From contig NZ_CP177357.1 in the NCBI RefSeq assembly GCF_046845755.1, positions 3,534,001 to 3,598,000 of the forward strand: a DNA stretch of 64,000 bases. Reading direction: 5' to 3'. The first letter of the stretch is position 1. The number at the start of each line of letters is the position of its first letter. The DNA comes from Rubrivirga sp046845755. Its GTDB lineage: Bacteria > Bacteroidota > Rhodothermia > Rhodothermales > Rubricoccaceae. The notes under the pieces are model-generated. The model was given only the letters and a program-made list of their open reading frames with translations. It was not told the origin of the DNA and ran no database searches. Below are positions 8,095-16,006 of the stretch, in pieces. A program made the translations under genes and the position numbers.

Positions 8095-9315
8095 CTACGC
8101 CGCCTCGGCGGTGCGGGCCGCCTCGGTGAGCGCGTCGACGAGGTCGGTCCGCTCCCACGGGAAGGCGTCGCGGCCAAAGTGGCCGTACGCCGCCGTGTCG
8201 CGGTAGCGCGGGCGGACCGAGGCGTCGGCGTCGATCAGCCCGAACCGCTCGATGATGGCGGCCGGGCGGAGGTCGACCGTCGCCGTCACGATCGCCGCGA
8301 GGCGCTCGTCGGTCAGGCCCTCGCGGGCCGTCCCGTTCGTCTCGACGCGGATCGAGACGGGCTGGGCGACGCCGATGGCGTATGCGACCTGAACGAGGGC
8401 CTCGTCGCACAGCCCGGCCGCGACGAGGTTCTTGGCCACGTGGCGCGTGGCGTAGGCCGCGCTGCGGTCCACCTTCGAGGGGTCCTTGCCCGAGAACGCG
8501 CCGCCGCCGTGGGCGCCCTTCCCGCCGTACGTGTCGACGATGATCTTGCGGCCCGTCAGCCCGGTGTCGCCGTGGGGCCCGCCGATGACGAACGTGCCCG
8601 TCGGGTTGACGTGGAGGACGAGGTCGTCGTCGACGAGCGCGGCGGGCAAGACGTGCGGGAGCACGTGCTCGCGGACGTCGGCCTTGATCTGGGCGAGCGT
8701 CGCGAGGTCGTCGTCGGGGTCGATGTCCTGGTGCTGGGTCGAGAGCACGACGGTGTGGACGCGGGCGGGCGTCCGGCCGTCCTCGGCGTACTCGATGGTC
8801 ACCTGGCTCTTCGCGTCCGGCCGGAGGTACGTCATGTGCTCGCCGGCCTTCCGGATCTCGGCGAGCCGCTTGACGAGCCGGTGCGAGAGCATGAGCGCCA
8901 GCGGCATCAGCGTGGCCTCGTCCTCGCGCGTGGCGTAGCCGAACATCATGCCCTGGTCGCCGGCGCCCTGGTCGGCGTGGAGCCCCGCCCCGTCGTCGAC
9001 GCCCTGGGCGATGTCGGCGGACTGCTCGTGGATGGAGACGAGCACGCCGCAGCTCCGGGCGTCGAACTGGAGGAGCGGGTCGGTGTAGCCGATCTCCTCG
9101 ATGGTCCGGCGGACGACCTCCTGGACGTCGACGTAGGTGTCGCTCGTGACCTCGCCCGAGACCACGACCAGGCCCGTCGTGCAGAGCGTCTCGATGGCGC
9201 ACCGGCTGCGGGGGTCGCCTGCGAGGAAGGCGTCCAGGAGCGCGTCCGAGATCTGGTCCGAGACCTTGTCGGGGTGGCCCTCCGAGACGGACTCGGAGGT
9301 AAACAGCATGGCCAT
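8095..9315 (-). CDS. metK: S-adenosylmethionine synthetase
   Basis: The 406-residue enzyme makes S-adenosylmethionine from methionine and ATP in the cytoplasm. Signature segments are all present: SVSEGHPDKVSDQ near the N-terminus, the GAGDQGMMFGYA hexapeptide region, the P-loop-like GGGAFSGKDPSKVDRSAAY and the C-terminal PWERTDL. The length is close to the usual 385-420. The start at 9315 has a second Met two codons later, which could equally be used. A TACCTTGC element lies 22 nt upstream. The gene diverges from acpP. A degenerate copy of its last codons sits about 6.6 kb away at 1447-1500. Confidence 0.97.
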   Translation of the reverse strand: MAMLFTSESVSEGHPDKVSDQISDALLDAFLAGDPRSRCAIETLCTTGLVVVSGEVTSDTYVDVQEVVRRTIEEIGYTDPLLQFDARSCGVLVSIHEQSADIAQGVDDGAGLHADQGAGDQGMMFGYATREDEATLMPLALMLSHRLVKRLAEIRKAGEHMTYLRPDAKSQVTIEYAEDGRTPARVHTVVLSTQHQDIDPDDDLATLAQIKADVREHVLPHVLPAALVDDDLVLHVNPTGTFVIGGPHGDTGLTGRKIIVDTYGGKGAHGGGAFSGKDPSKVDRSAAYATRHVAKNLVAAGLCDEALVQVAYAIGVAQPVSIRVETNGTAREGLTDERLAAIVTATVDLRPAAIIERFGLIDADASVRPRYRDTAAYGHFGRDAFPWERTDLVDALTEAARTAEAA

Positions 9316-9337
9316 GCGGGTGCGGGGAGACGGGCGC

Positions 9338-9345
9338 GCAAGGTA
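9338..9345 (-). promoter_or_regulatory. Candidate -7 promoter element of metK (TACCTTGC)
   Basis: The octamer reads TACCTTGC on the minus strand, 22 nt before the metK start. It resembles the Bacteroidota -7 consensus TAnnTTTG and matches similar octamers ahead of other genes here. No TTG was seen at the expected -33 distance. Confidence 0.4.
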
Positions 9346-9486
9346 GAGGCCCGCCCCCGCCCCGGGCCACCGCCGAGACGGCCGCCCGGCGGTCTTCGAG
9401 AGGTCGTCGCGCGTGGCCGGCGCCCGGGCCCGCGCCGCGGCGTGTAAGGACCGGCGCAGAGATGGCGTCGGTCCCCCCCGGGCGCG

Positions 9487-9517
9487 TTGCCCGGGCTATC
9501 GAGCGGCCGTAGCTTGC
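9487..9517 (+). promoter_or_regulatory. Candidate acpP promoter (TTG, 20-nt spacer, TAGCTTGC)
   Basis: TTG at 9487-9489 and TAGCTTGC at 9510-9517 are separated by 20 nt, which fits the -33/-7 architecture of Bacteroidota promoters. The acpP ATG follows 33 nt later. The rest of the 235-nt metK-acpP gap shows no gene and no recognised riboswitch. Confidence 0.5.
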
Positions 9518-9550
9518 AGGCCCTCTTCTACAACCCACCCCGACCGTCCC

Positions 9551-9799
9551 ATGGCTGCCGAGTCCACCGAACAGCGCATCAAGGAGATCATCGTCGAGAA
9601 GCTCGGCGTCGATATGGCCGACATCACGCGCGAGGCCTCGTTCACGAACGACCTCGGCGCCGACTCCCTCGACACCGTCGAGCTCATCATGGAGTTCGAG
9701 AAGGAGTTCGACACGACCATCCCCGACGAGGACGCCGAGCAGATCCAGACCGTCGGCGACGCCATCGATTACGTCGACAAGAAGCGGGCCGAGGGCTAG
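9551..9799 (+). CDS. acpP: Acyl carrier protein
   Basis: An 82-residue acidic protein carrying growing acyl chains in type II fatty-acid synthesis. The phosphopantetheine attachment site is Ser39 in the GADSLDTVEL motif, and the typical helix II and III sequences (LIMEFEKEFDTTIPDEDAE) follow. The start at 9551 gives the normal length; an upstream in-frame extension to 9413 is not protein-like. The gene precedes fabF, the common arrangement, but a terminator-like hairpin with a T tract stands between them, so acpP can be transcribed in excess of fabF. Confidence 0.97.
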   Translation: MAAESTEQRIKEIIVEKLGVDMADITREASFTNDLGADSLDTVELIMEFEKEFDTTIPDEDAEQIQTVGDAIDYVDKKRAEG

Positions 9800-9822
9800 A
9801 CCCCCCGCCCCACCGTACAGGC

Positions 9823-9857
9823 CCCGGCGGCGCGCCCCACGCGCCGTCGGGTTTTTT
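9823..9857 (+). terminator. Intrinsic terminator between acpP and fabF
   Basis: A 12-bp GC stem with one G-T wobble (9823-9834 with 9840-9851) and a 5-nt loop is followed directly by six T residues (9852-9857). This is the clearest intrinsic terminator in the window. Because fabF starts 27 nt later with little room for a separate promoter, it may act as a partial attenuator. Confidence 0.75.
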
Positions 9858-9883
9858 AGACCGAGCCGCGACCGCGCCCCCCC

Positions 9884-11146
9884 ATGTCGTTCTCTGACCG
9901 CCGAGTCGTCGTCACCGGACTGGGCGCGCTGACGCCCATCGGCAACACCGTCCCCGAGTACTGGGACGCCATGATGGCCGGCCGCAGTGGCGCCGCGCCC
10001 ATCACCCACTTCGACGCGTCCGACTACCCCACGCAGTTCGCCTGCGAGGTCAAGGGCTTTGTCGCGACGGACTTTCTCGACCGCAAGGAGGCCAACCGGC
10101 TCGACCCGTTCGCCCAGTTCGCGATCGTCGCCGCCGACGAGGCCCTCGCGGACGCCGGCCTCGACGCCGAGACCCTCGACGAGCGGCTCCGCGCGCGGAC
10201 CGGCGTCATCATGGGGTCCGGGATCGGCGGGATGAAGCTGTTCCAGGACCAGGTCGTGACGTTCGCCGAGCACGGCCCCCGCCGGCTCAGCCCGTTCTTC
10301 GTGCCGATGATGATCATCGACATGGCGCCCGGCCTGATCTCGATGCGGCACCAACTCCACGGGCCCAACTACGCGACCGTCTCGGCGTGTGCGACGGCCA
10401 ACAACGCCATCGGCGACGCCTGGATGGTCATCAAGGCCGGCCTCGCGGACGTGATGATCGCCGGCGGGACCGACGCCTCGATCACCAAGATCGGCGTCGG
10501 CGGGTTTGGCAACATGAAGGCGCTCTCGACGCGCAACGACGACCCCGAGGGCGCCAGCCGCCCCTTCGACGCCGACCGCGACGGGTTCGTGATGGGCGAG
10601 GGCGCCGGCGCGCTCGTGCTCGAGGACTACGACCACGCCGTCGCGCGTGGGGCCCGGATCTACGCCGAGGTCGCCGGCCTGGGCATGAGCGCCGACGCCC
10701 ACCACATCTCGGCGCCCCACCCCGAGGGGCTCGGCGCCAAGCTGGCCATGGAGCAGGCGCTCGAGACGGCCGGCGTCGCGCCCGACGCCGTCGACTACCT
10801 CAACATGCACGGGACCTCGACGCCGCTCGGCGACGTGGCCGAGACGAAGGCCATCAAGGCCGTCTTCGGCGAGCACGCCTACGACATGAACCTGTCGTCG
10901 ACCAAGTCGATGACGGGCCACCTGCTGGGCGCGGCCGGCGCCATCGAGGCGATCGCGAGCATCCTGGCGATGACGCACGGCCGCATCCCGCCGACCATCA
11001 ACTTCGAGACGCCGGACCCGGCCTGCGACCTCAACTACACGTTCAACGCGCCCCAGGACCGCGAGGTCAAGGTGGCGCTCTCGAACGCGTTCGGCTTCGG
11101 CGGCCACAACACGTGCGTCGTGTTCACGGCCGTCGACGAGGCGTAG
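9884..11146 (+). CDS. fabF: Beta-ketoacyl-ACP synthase II
   Basis: The 420-residue condensing enzyme elongates acyl-ACP with malonyl-ACP. The catalytic triad is visible: Cys169 in SACATANNAIGD, His309 in NMHGTSTPLGD and His346 in KSMTGHLLGAAG. The thiolase fold starts with RRVVVTGLGALTPIG and ends with the glycine-rich AFGFGGHNTCVVF. Length and motifs fit FabF better than FabB. It lies downstream of acpP, separated by a terminator-like hairpin. Confidence 0.97.
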   Translation: MSFSDRRVVVTGLGALTPIGNTVPEYWDAMMAGRSGAAPITHFDASDYPTQFACEVKGFVATDFLDRKEANRLDPFAQFAIVAADEALADAGLDAETLDERLRARTGVIMGSGIGGMKLFQDQVVTFAEHGPRRLSPFFVPMMIIDMAPGLISMRHQLHGPNYATVSACATANNAIGDAWMVIKAGLADVMIAGGTDASITKIGVGGFGNMKALSTRNDDPEGASRPFDADRDGFVMGEGAGALVLEDYDHAVARGARIYAEVAGLGMSADAHHISAPHPEGLGAKLAMEQALETAGVAPDAVDYLNMHGTSTPLGDVAETKAIKAVFGEHAYDMNLSSTKSMTGHLLGAAGAIEAIASILAMTHGRIPPTINFETPDPACDLNYTFNAPQDREVKVALSNAFGFGGHNTCVVFTAVDEA

Positions 11147-11175
11147 CGCGAGGTTCTACTGCGGTCGTGCCCTGA

Positions 11176-11427
11176 ATGATCGAAGCGTACCGGCTCGTTA
11201 CCGCAAGCGATGTCTCGGGGCGAGATGGTCTCGGCCTCGAACTCTGGGACGACTCCGAGATGATCGCGGAGGTCTTTCGCACCGACGCGACCGGCGTCCT
11301 TTCGGCCTCGGCATATCGGACCGACCTTCCGCTCGTGCTCGTGGAGGAGTTCCTCGACGCCGCCCGTCACCGGCTGGCAGTTGAGTCTGAGGACTTGGGC
11401 TCTCGGGCCTCCAACACCACGCGATAG
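11176..11427 (+). CDS. Small hypothetical protein
   Basis: An 83-residue acidic open frame starting 29 nt after fabF on the same strand. It begins MIEAYRLVTASD and has no signal peptide, membrane helix or motif that I recognise. The alternating pattern (LGLELWDDSEMIAEVFR, LPLVLVEEFLDAARHRL) looks like a real small alpha/beta fold. Its lower GC at third positions compared with fabF could mean recent arrival. The function is unknown. Confidence 0.5.
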   Translation: MIEAYRLVTASDVSGRDGLGLELWDDSEMIAEVFRTDATGVLSASAYRTDLPLVLVEEFLDAARHRLAVESEDLGSRASNTTR

Positions 11428-11572
11428 AGCGGCCCTCCGTTCGGGCGCGTGTGTCCAACGCTGACGCTACCCACCGGCTGTCGCGAGCCGGGTGTCCTCT
11501 TCCTGCCCGGCCCCGTCACGGACTGGTGCGATCGTACCAGACCGACCGGCGGCGGGCCCCGTAGGGTGCGGC

Positions 11573-12268
11573 ATGACCGTCCGCGTTCTCGCCCTCGCCG
11601 CCCTCACGCTCGCGGGCTGCGCCAGCACCCGCCCCGAGACGCCCGCGCGCGACCTCGTCGTGCTCGTCCACGGCATGGGGCGGACGCCGCTGTCGATGGC
11701 GCCGCTGGCGATCGCGCTCCAGCGCGCCGGGTACCGCGTGCTCAACGTCGGCTACGACAGCCAGCGGCCGGGCGTCGCCGAGATCGGGGCGGCGCTGGGC
11801 GACCGCGTCGCGCGCGAGCTGGCGGCCGAGCCCGCACCGCGCGTCCACTACGTGGGCCACAGCCTGGGGACGGTCGTCATCCGGTGGCACCTGCTCCACG
11901 ACCCGCCGCCCGGGGCGAGCAGGGTGGTGATGCTGGCGCCGCCGAACCAGGGCGCCGCCTCCGCCGACCGGTTCGCGGCGCTGGTCGGGTGGGCGCTCCC
12001 GCCGATCCGCGAGCTGGGCGCGAGCGGCGGGACGGCCGCCGAGCTGGGGCCGCTGCCCGACGTGGCCGTCGCCGTCGTCGCGGGCGACCGGGACGGCAAG
12101 GTGGCCGTCGCCGAGACCTGCCTCGACGGCGCCCAGCACCGGGTCGTGCCGTCGGGCCACACGGCGCTGATGTGGCGGCCCCGCGTGCTCCGCCTGGTCC
12201 GCGGCTTCCTCGACACGGGCGAGCTGGCGGGCGCCTCGGACGCCGCGTGCACCGACGAGGCGGGCTAA
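11573..12268 (+). CDS. Alpha/beta-hydrolase lipoprotein (lipase/esterase-like)
   Basis: The 231-residue protein starts with a lipoprotein signal ending in a lipobox (LTLAGC), so it is probably anchored in the cell envelope. An alpha/beta-hydrolase core follows: the oxyanion-loop segment LVVLVHGMGRTP, the nucleophile elbow GHSLG with Ser97, a candidate acid in AGDRDGKV and a late His in PSGHTALMW. Together these complete a Ser-Asp-His triad. The substrate is unknown; similar short hydrolases act on lipids or esters. I chose the ATG at 11573 over the frame opening at 11492 because it places the lipobox correctly. Confidence 0.8.
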   Translation: MTVRVLALAALTLAGCASTRPETPARDLVVLVHGMGRTPLSMAPLAIALQRAGYRVLNVGYDSQRPGVAEIGAALGDRVARELAAEPAPRVHYVGHSLGTVVIRWHLLHDPPPGASRVVMLAPPNQGAASADRFAALVGWALPPIRELGASGGTAAELGPLPDVAVAVVAGDRDGKVAVAETCLDGAQHRVVPSGHTALMWRPRVLRLVRGFLDTGELAGASDAACTDEAG

Positions 12269-12305
12269 GCCCCGCGACTTGACGGCCCCTCCTTCTGCAC
12301 ACGGA

Positions 12306-12313
12306 TACATTGG
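12306..12313 (+). promoter_or_regulatory. Candidate -7 promoter element (TACATTGG) of the GH29 gene
   Basis: TACATTGG stands 20 nt before the fucosidase ATG and differs from TAnnTTTG at one position. It overlaps a short direct repeat (GGATACATTGGATACA) at 12303-12318. Confidence 0.35.
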
Positions 12314-12333
12314 ATACACATCTATCTCTCCCT

Positions 12334-13788
12334 ATGCGCGCGCCCCTCCTGCTGCTCGCGCTCGTGCTGGCGTCGTGCTCCGGAGACACGCCACTCGGGC
12401 CCGACCCACTCCCTCCGCCAGCGGCGCCGCCGCCCGTCTTCGCGTCGGCGCCGATCCCGCCGGTCTACCCGGTCCCGAGCCCGGCCCAGCTCCGGTTCCA
12501 GCGGATGGAGACCAACGTCTTCATCCACTTCGGCATCAACACGTTCACCAACACCGAGTGGGGCGACGGGACCGACGACCCGGCCCTGTTCAACCCGACG
12601 GCGCTCGATGCGACCCAGTGGCTCCGCATCTTCAAGGAGACCGGATTCAACGGGGTGCTTCTGGTGGCCAAGCACGTCGACGGGTTCCACCTGTGGCCCA
12701 CCCCCTTGTCCGACTACACGGTGGCGCAGAGCCCGTGGCGCGGCGGCGACGGCGACCTCGTCCGCGAAGTCGCGGAGGCGACCCGGGCCGCCGGGCTCGA
12801 GCTCGGGCTGTACCTGGCGCCGTGGGACCGTCGCCACCCCGACTGGGGGACGCCGCGCTACAACGACTACTTCGTGGCCGCCATCAAGGACATCATGGGC
12901 TGGGACAACACGGGCATCGGCTCGCTGTACCAGGTCTGGTTCGACTACGGGCACGACCAGACGATCGTGACGCCGGAGCAGCTCGAGACCTACGACCGCT
13001 TCCGGTGGATCCGAGAGGTCCGCCTGCACCAGCCCGGCGCCGTCATCGCGCCGGAGTGGGACGCCTTTTTTCCCGGCAACGAGGACGGCGTCGCGCCCGA
13101 GACGAACTGGTCGGTGCGGGACGACTTCAACCTGTGGGCGCCCTTCGAGTGCGACGTGACGCTCCGCTCCGTGCGGAGCTGGTACTGGCACCCCCAGGAC
13201 GACCCCAAGCCGCTCGACGACCTCGTCGAGATCTACTTCACGTCGGTCGGGCGCGGGTGCGTGCTCACGCTGGCCGTGGCGCCGGACCAGCGAGGGCTCA
13301 TCGACCCTGAGGACGAGGACCGCCTCCGCGAGTGGCGGGCGGCCCTCGACGCCATGTTCGACGACGACCTCGCCCGGCACGCGGCGGTGACGGCCTCGAG
13401 CGTCCGGCCGGGCTCCGACGGCTGGGCGGCCGGCGCTGCCGTCGACGGCGACCCGGACTCGTTCTGGGCGGCCGAGGCCGACACGGGGTGGATCGAGGTC
13501 GACCTCGGGGCGCCGCAGACCGCCAACGTGCTCGAACTCGCCGAGCCGATCCGCTACGGCCAGCGGATCGGCGCGTTCCGGCTGGAGGCCTGGGACGGCA
13601 CGCGGTGGCAGACGGTCGCCGAGGCGACGACGGTCAACTACAAACGGCTGCTCCGTTTCCCGCCCGTCACGGCCCGGCGCTGGCGGGTCGTGGTGGACGA
13701 GGCGCGGGCCGCCCCCGCCCTCAGCCAGGTGGGTCTGTACGACGCCTCCGCGTGGGCGCCCGTGTGGGCCGCTCGCGGGAGCCGGTAG
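12334..13788 (+). CDS. Alpha-L-fucosidase (GH29) lipoprotein with C-terminal F5/8 type C domain
   Basis: The 484-residue enzyme begins with a lipoprotein signal (LVLASC lipobox). The GH29 barrel spans about 55-345: FIHFGINTFTNTEWGDG, the His motif AKHVDGFHLWPT, APWDRRHPDWG, and the nucleophile Asp204 in YQVWFDYGHD, followed by an EWDAFFPGNE segment. Residues about 355-480 form a discoidin-like carbohydrate-binding module (AVTASSVRPGSDG, DSFWAAEADTGWIEVDLG). The family removes fucose from glycans, and the sequence looks like the GH29-B group that prefers alpha-1,3/1,4 linkages (inference). It lies beside a hydrolase lipoprotein, not in a classical polysaccharide-utilisation locus. Confidence 0.88.
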   Translation: MRAPLLLLALVLASCSGDTPLGPDPLPPPAAPPPVFASAPIPPVYPVPSPAQLRFQRMETNVFIHFGINTFTNTEWGDGTDDPALFNPTALDATQWLRIFKETGFNGVLLVAKHVDGFHLWPTPLSDYTVAQSPWRGGDGDLVREVAEATRAAGLELGLYLAPWDRRHPDWGTPRYNDYFVAAIKDIMGWDNTGIGSLYQVWFDYGHDQTIVTPEQLETYDRFRWIREVRLHQPGAVIAPEWDAFFPGNEDGVAPETNWSVRDDFNLWAPFECDVTLRSVRSWYWHPQDDPKPLDDLVEIYFTSVGRGCVLTLAVAPDQRGLIDPEDEDRLREWRAALDAMFDDDLARHAAVTASSVRPGSDGWAAGAAVDGDPDSFWAAEADTGWIEVDLGAPQTANVLELAEPIRYGQRIGAFRLEAWDGTRWQTVAEATTVNYKRLLRFPPVTARRWRVVVDEARAAPALSQVGLYDASAWAPVWAARGSR

Positions 13789-13794
13789 GCCTCC

Positions 13795-15822
13795 CTATCC
13801 GCCCGTCTCGGCCCGCCACAGCACGTCGACGACGTGGTCGACGCCGCGGCCGAGGTGGCGGCGGAAGGTGCTAAAGGGGAGGTCGAGCCGCTCGGCGGCG
13901 ACGGCCTGGGTAGGCGCCGGGTGGAGGTACGTGAGGTCGAGCGCGCGGAAGTAGGGCCGCTCGCGGACGCCGTCGGCCAGCTGGCGGGCTGCCTCCGACA
14001 GCAGCGTCTGGAGCGCCTCGACGGGGTCGCCGCCCCGCTCGCGGACCACGCGGGCCTGCGCGAGCGGGCTCTCCGCCAGCCGGTGCGGCCGGGCGTACGC
14101 CCGGAGCGCGTCGCGGACGGCCTCGGCAAAGTCGTCCTTCGACAGCACCACGACGGCCTCGCGGGCCGGCGGCGGCGGCGGCTCGGCGGGCGACCGGGCC
14201 GCGAGCGCGTCGAGCCAGGCGTCGGGCGGCGCGGCGCGCCAGTCCTTGCCGAACGCCGCCGCCCCCCCGTCCGCCTCGGCCTCCGGCCACCGCGCCAGCC
14301 CGGCGATCGCGAAGACGGGCTCCCACAGGTCCGGCTGGGTCGTCAGCAGGACCGACGCCGCCAACCGAGGCGTGGTGAGGTAGCACTCGACGGTCCGCGC
14401 GAAGACCAAGCCCTGCACGGCCGAGACGCCCTGCCCGGCGTCGGCGTCGAGCCACGACCGGAACAGCAGGCCCCGCTCGTCGGCGCGGAGCTGAGGGCGG
14501 ACGGCGGTGCAGGCCGCCGCGGCCACCGGGTCCGCCGCGCACTCGTCGTCGGAGAGCTCGTCGAGCGGCAGCGTGAGCAGGAACCCGGCGGGCACGCCGC
14601 GGAGCGTGCGGAAAACCACGGCCGCCTCGGGACGGGCCGCGAGCCAGCCCCCGACGGCCTCGGCCTCGGCCTCGCCGTGGTGACGCGCGACCATCGCGCG
14701 GAGGGCGACCGCGTCGCCGTCGCGGAGCGCCGTGGCCCCGTCGATGGCCGCGTCGGCCCAGGCCGTGCGCAGGCTCTGCAGAAGCGGGCCCGCGATCGGG
14801 TGGTGGCGGTAGAGGTGGAGAAAGTCGCCCAGGATGATGCGCCGGGCGTCCTCGGTCGGCGCGCGGCGGAGCGCGTCGGCATACACGCGCCGGGCGCGGG
14901 CCGCGAGCGCCGCGTGGCGGGCCGGGTCGCGCCAGCCGACATCCGCCTCGACCGTCTCGCGGACCACGTCGTGCAGGCGGACGCCCCCGGCGTCGGAGGT
15001 CGAGAAGGTGAGGTCGCGGAGCCACGCGAAGTGCGCCTCGGCGTCGGTTGCGGCGTCGTCGAGGAGCGACTCCAACACGGGGACGGTCACCGAGCGGACG
15101 ACGGCGGCGGCCTCCAGCGCTGCCCGGTGCGCCGGCGTCGGGACGGCCTCGACGAACCGCGTGAGCAGGTCCGCGAGCAGGTCCGGCGCCTGGGCGGGGT
15201 CGAACGGGCCGGCGTCCGGCTGGCGGGCCTGCTCGGCGGCGAGCGCGAGGGCGAGCGGGTGGCCGTGGGTGAACGCGAGCACGGGCCCGTGCGCGGCCTC
15301 GGGGACCCCCCGCGCCGTGAGGTAGTCGCCCGCCTCGTCGGCGTCCAGGTTGCGGAGCCGGAAGGTGGCCGCGGCGCCCGCGTAGTCGGCGTGCCACTCC
15401 GGCGCGGGCCGGTCGCGCCCGGCGATCACGACCATGTCGCCGGCGCCCAGGCTGGGCACGAACGCGCGGCGGAGCCACGCGTCGAGCGCGGCGATCCGCT
15501 CGAACGTGTCGACCAAGAGGACGCGCGGCCCGTCGCCCGCCGCCGCCAGCGCCGCCTCGGCCGCGCGCGCGAACGCCGCCGGCGACGGGTCGACGTCGCG
15601 CCCGTCGACGCGGGCGACGCCGCGGCCGGCCGCCGCCGCCAGCCGCGCCGCCTCGTCGAGCAGCGCCGACTTGCCGATCCCGCCCGGCCCGTAGACGTGG
15701 GCCACGACGAACGCGGGGTCGTCGGACCCGAACGCCTCCGCCAGCCGGGCCTGCTCGGCCGCGCGCCCCACGAACTGATCGCGGCGACGGGCGCTCAGTC
15801 GGTCGGCCAAGGTCGGGGTCAT
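13795..15822 (-). CDS. STAND-like ATPase, probable regulator
   Basis: The 675-residue protein has an AAA/NACHT-like ATPase core with Walker A GPGGIGKSALL near 48-58, a Walker B-like RVLLVDTFE near 110 and VVIAGRDRPAPEW as the next strand. A long helical region follows, ending in a compact helical module (YLHPAPTQAVAAERL then FSTFRRHLGRGVDHV) that reads like a winged-helix or HTH segment. STAND ATPases act as switches that oligomerise on ligand binding. It is divergent from the DUF4331 gene, and I infer that it could regulate that locus. The start is the ATG at 15822; the frame stays open upstream but is not protein-like. Confidence 0.7.
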   Translation of the reverse strand: MTPTLADRLSARRRDQFVGRAAEQARLAEAFGSDDPAFVVAHVYGPGGIGKSALLDEAARLAAAAGRGVARVDGRDVDPSPAAFARAAEAALAAAGDGPRVLLVDTFERIAALDAWLRRAFVPSLGAGDMVVIAGRDRPAPEWHADYAGAAATFRLRNLDADEAGDYLTARGVPEAAHGPVLAFTHGHPLALALAAEQARQPDAGPFDPAQAPDLLADLLTRFVEAVPTPAHRAALEAAAVVRSVTVPVLESLLDDAATDAEAHFAWLRDLTFSTSDAGGVRLHDVVRETVEADVGWRDPARHAALAARARRVYADALRRAPTEDARRIILGDFLHLYRHHPIAGPLLQSLRTAWADAAIDGATALRDGDAVALRAMVARHHGEAEAEAVGGWLAARPEAAVVFRTLRGVPAGFLLTLPLDELSDDECAADPVAAAACTAVRPQLRADERGLLFRSWLDADAGQGVSAVQGLVFARTVECYLTTPRLAASVLLTTQPDLWEPVFAIAGLARWPEAEADGGAAAFGKDWRAAPPDAWLDALAARSPAEPPPPPAREAVVVLSKDDFAEAVRDALRAYARPHRLAESPLAQARVVRERGGDPVEALQTLLSEAARQLADGVRERPYFRALDLTYLHPAPTQAVAAERLDLPFSTFRRHLGRGVDHVVDVLWRAETGG

Positions 15823-16006
15823 GGAATTCCTGATACTCTGCAATGACGAAACGGTGATTGGCTCGGCGTTATAGGACACCCTGACGCCACGGTCAGGGGC
15901 TCTCCTACACAAGTGAGCACTGGATGAGCAACCTATGGACTTCTCCTCGGCTACGGCATCCCCCTTTCTTGGAGATCCATCCACTCCCCCCTCCCCCCTC
16001 TTCGAC

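Noticed and set aside
13834..15846. 670-codon plus-strand open frame opposite the STAND-like ATPase
   Set aside because: It has no recognisable domain, and the opposite strand encodes a protein with Walker motifs; open only because of high GC.
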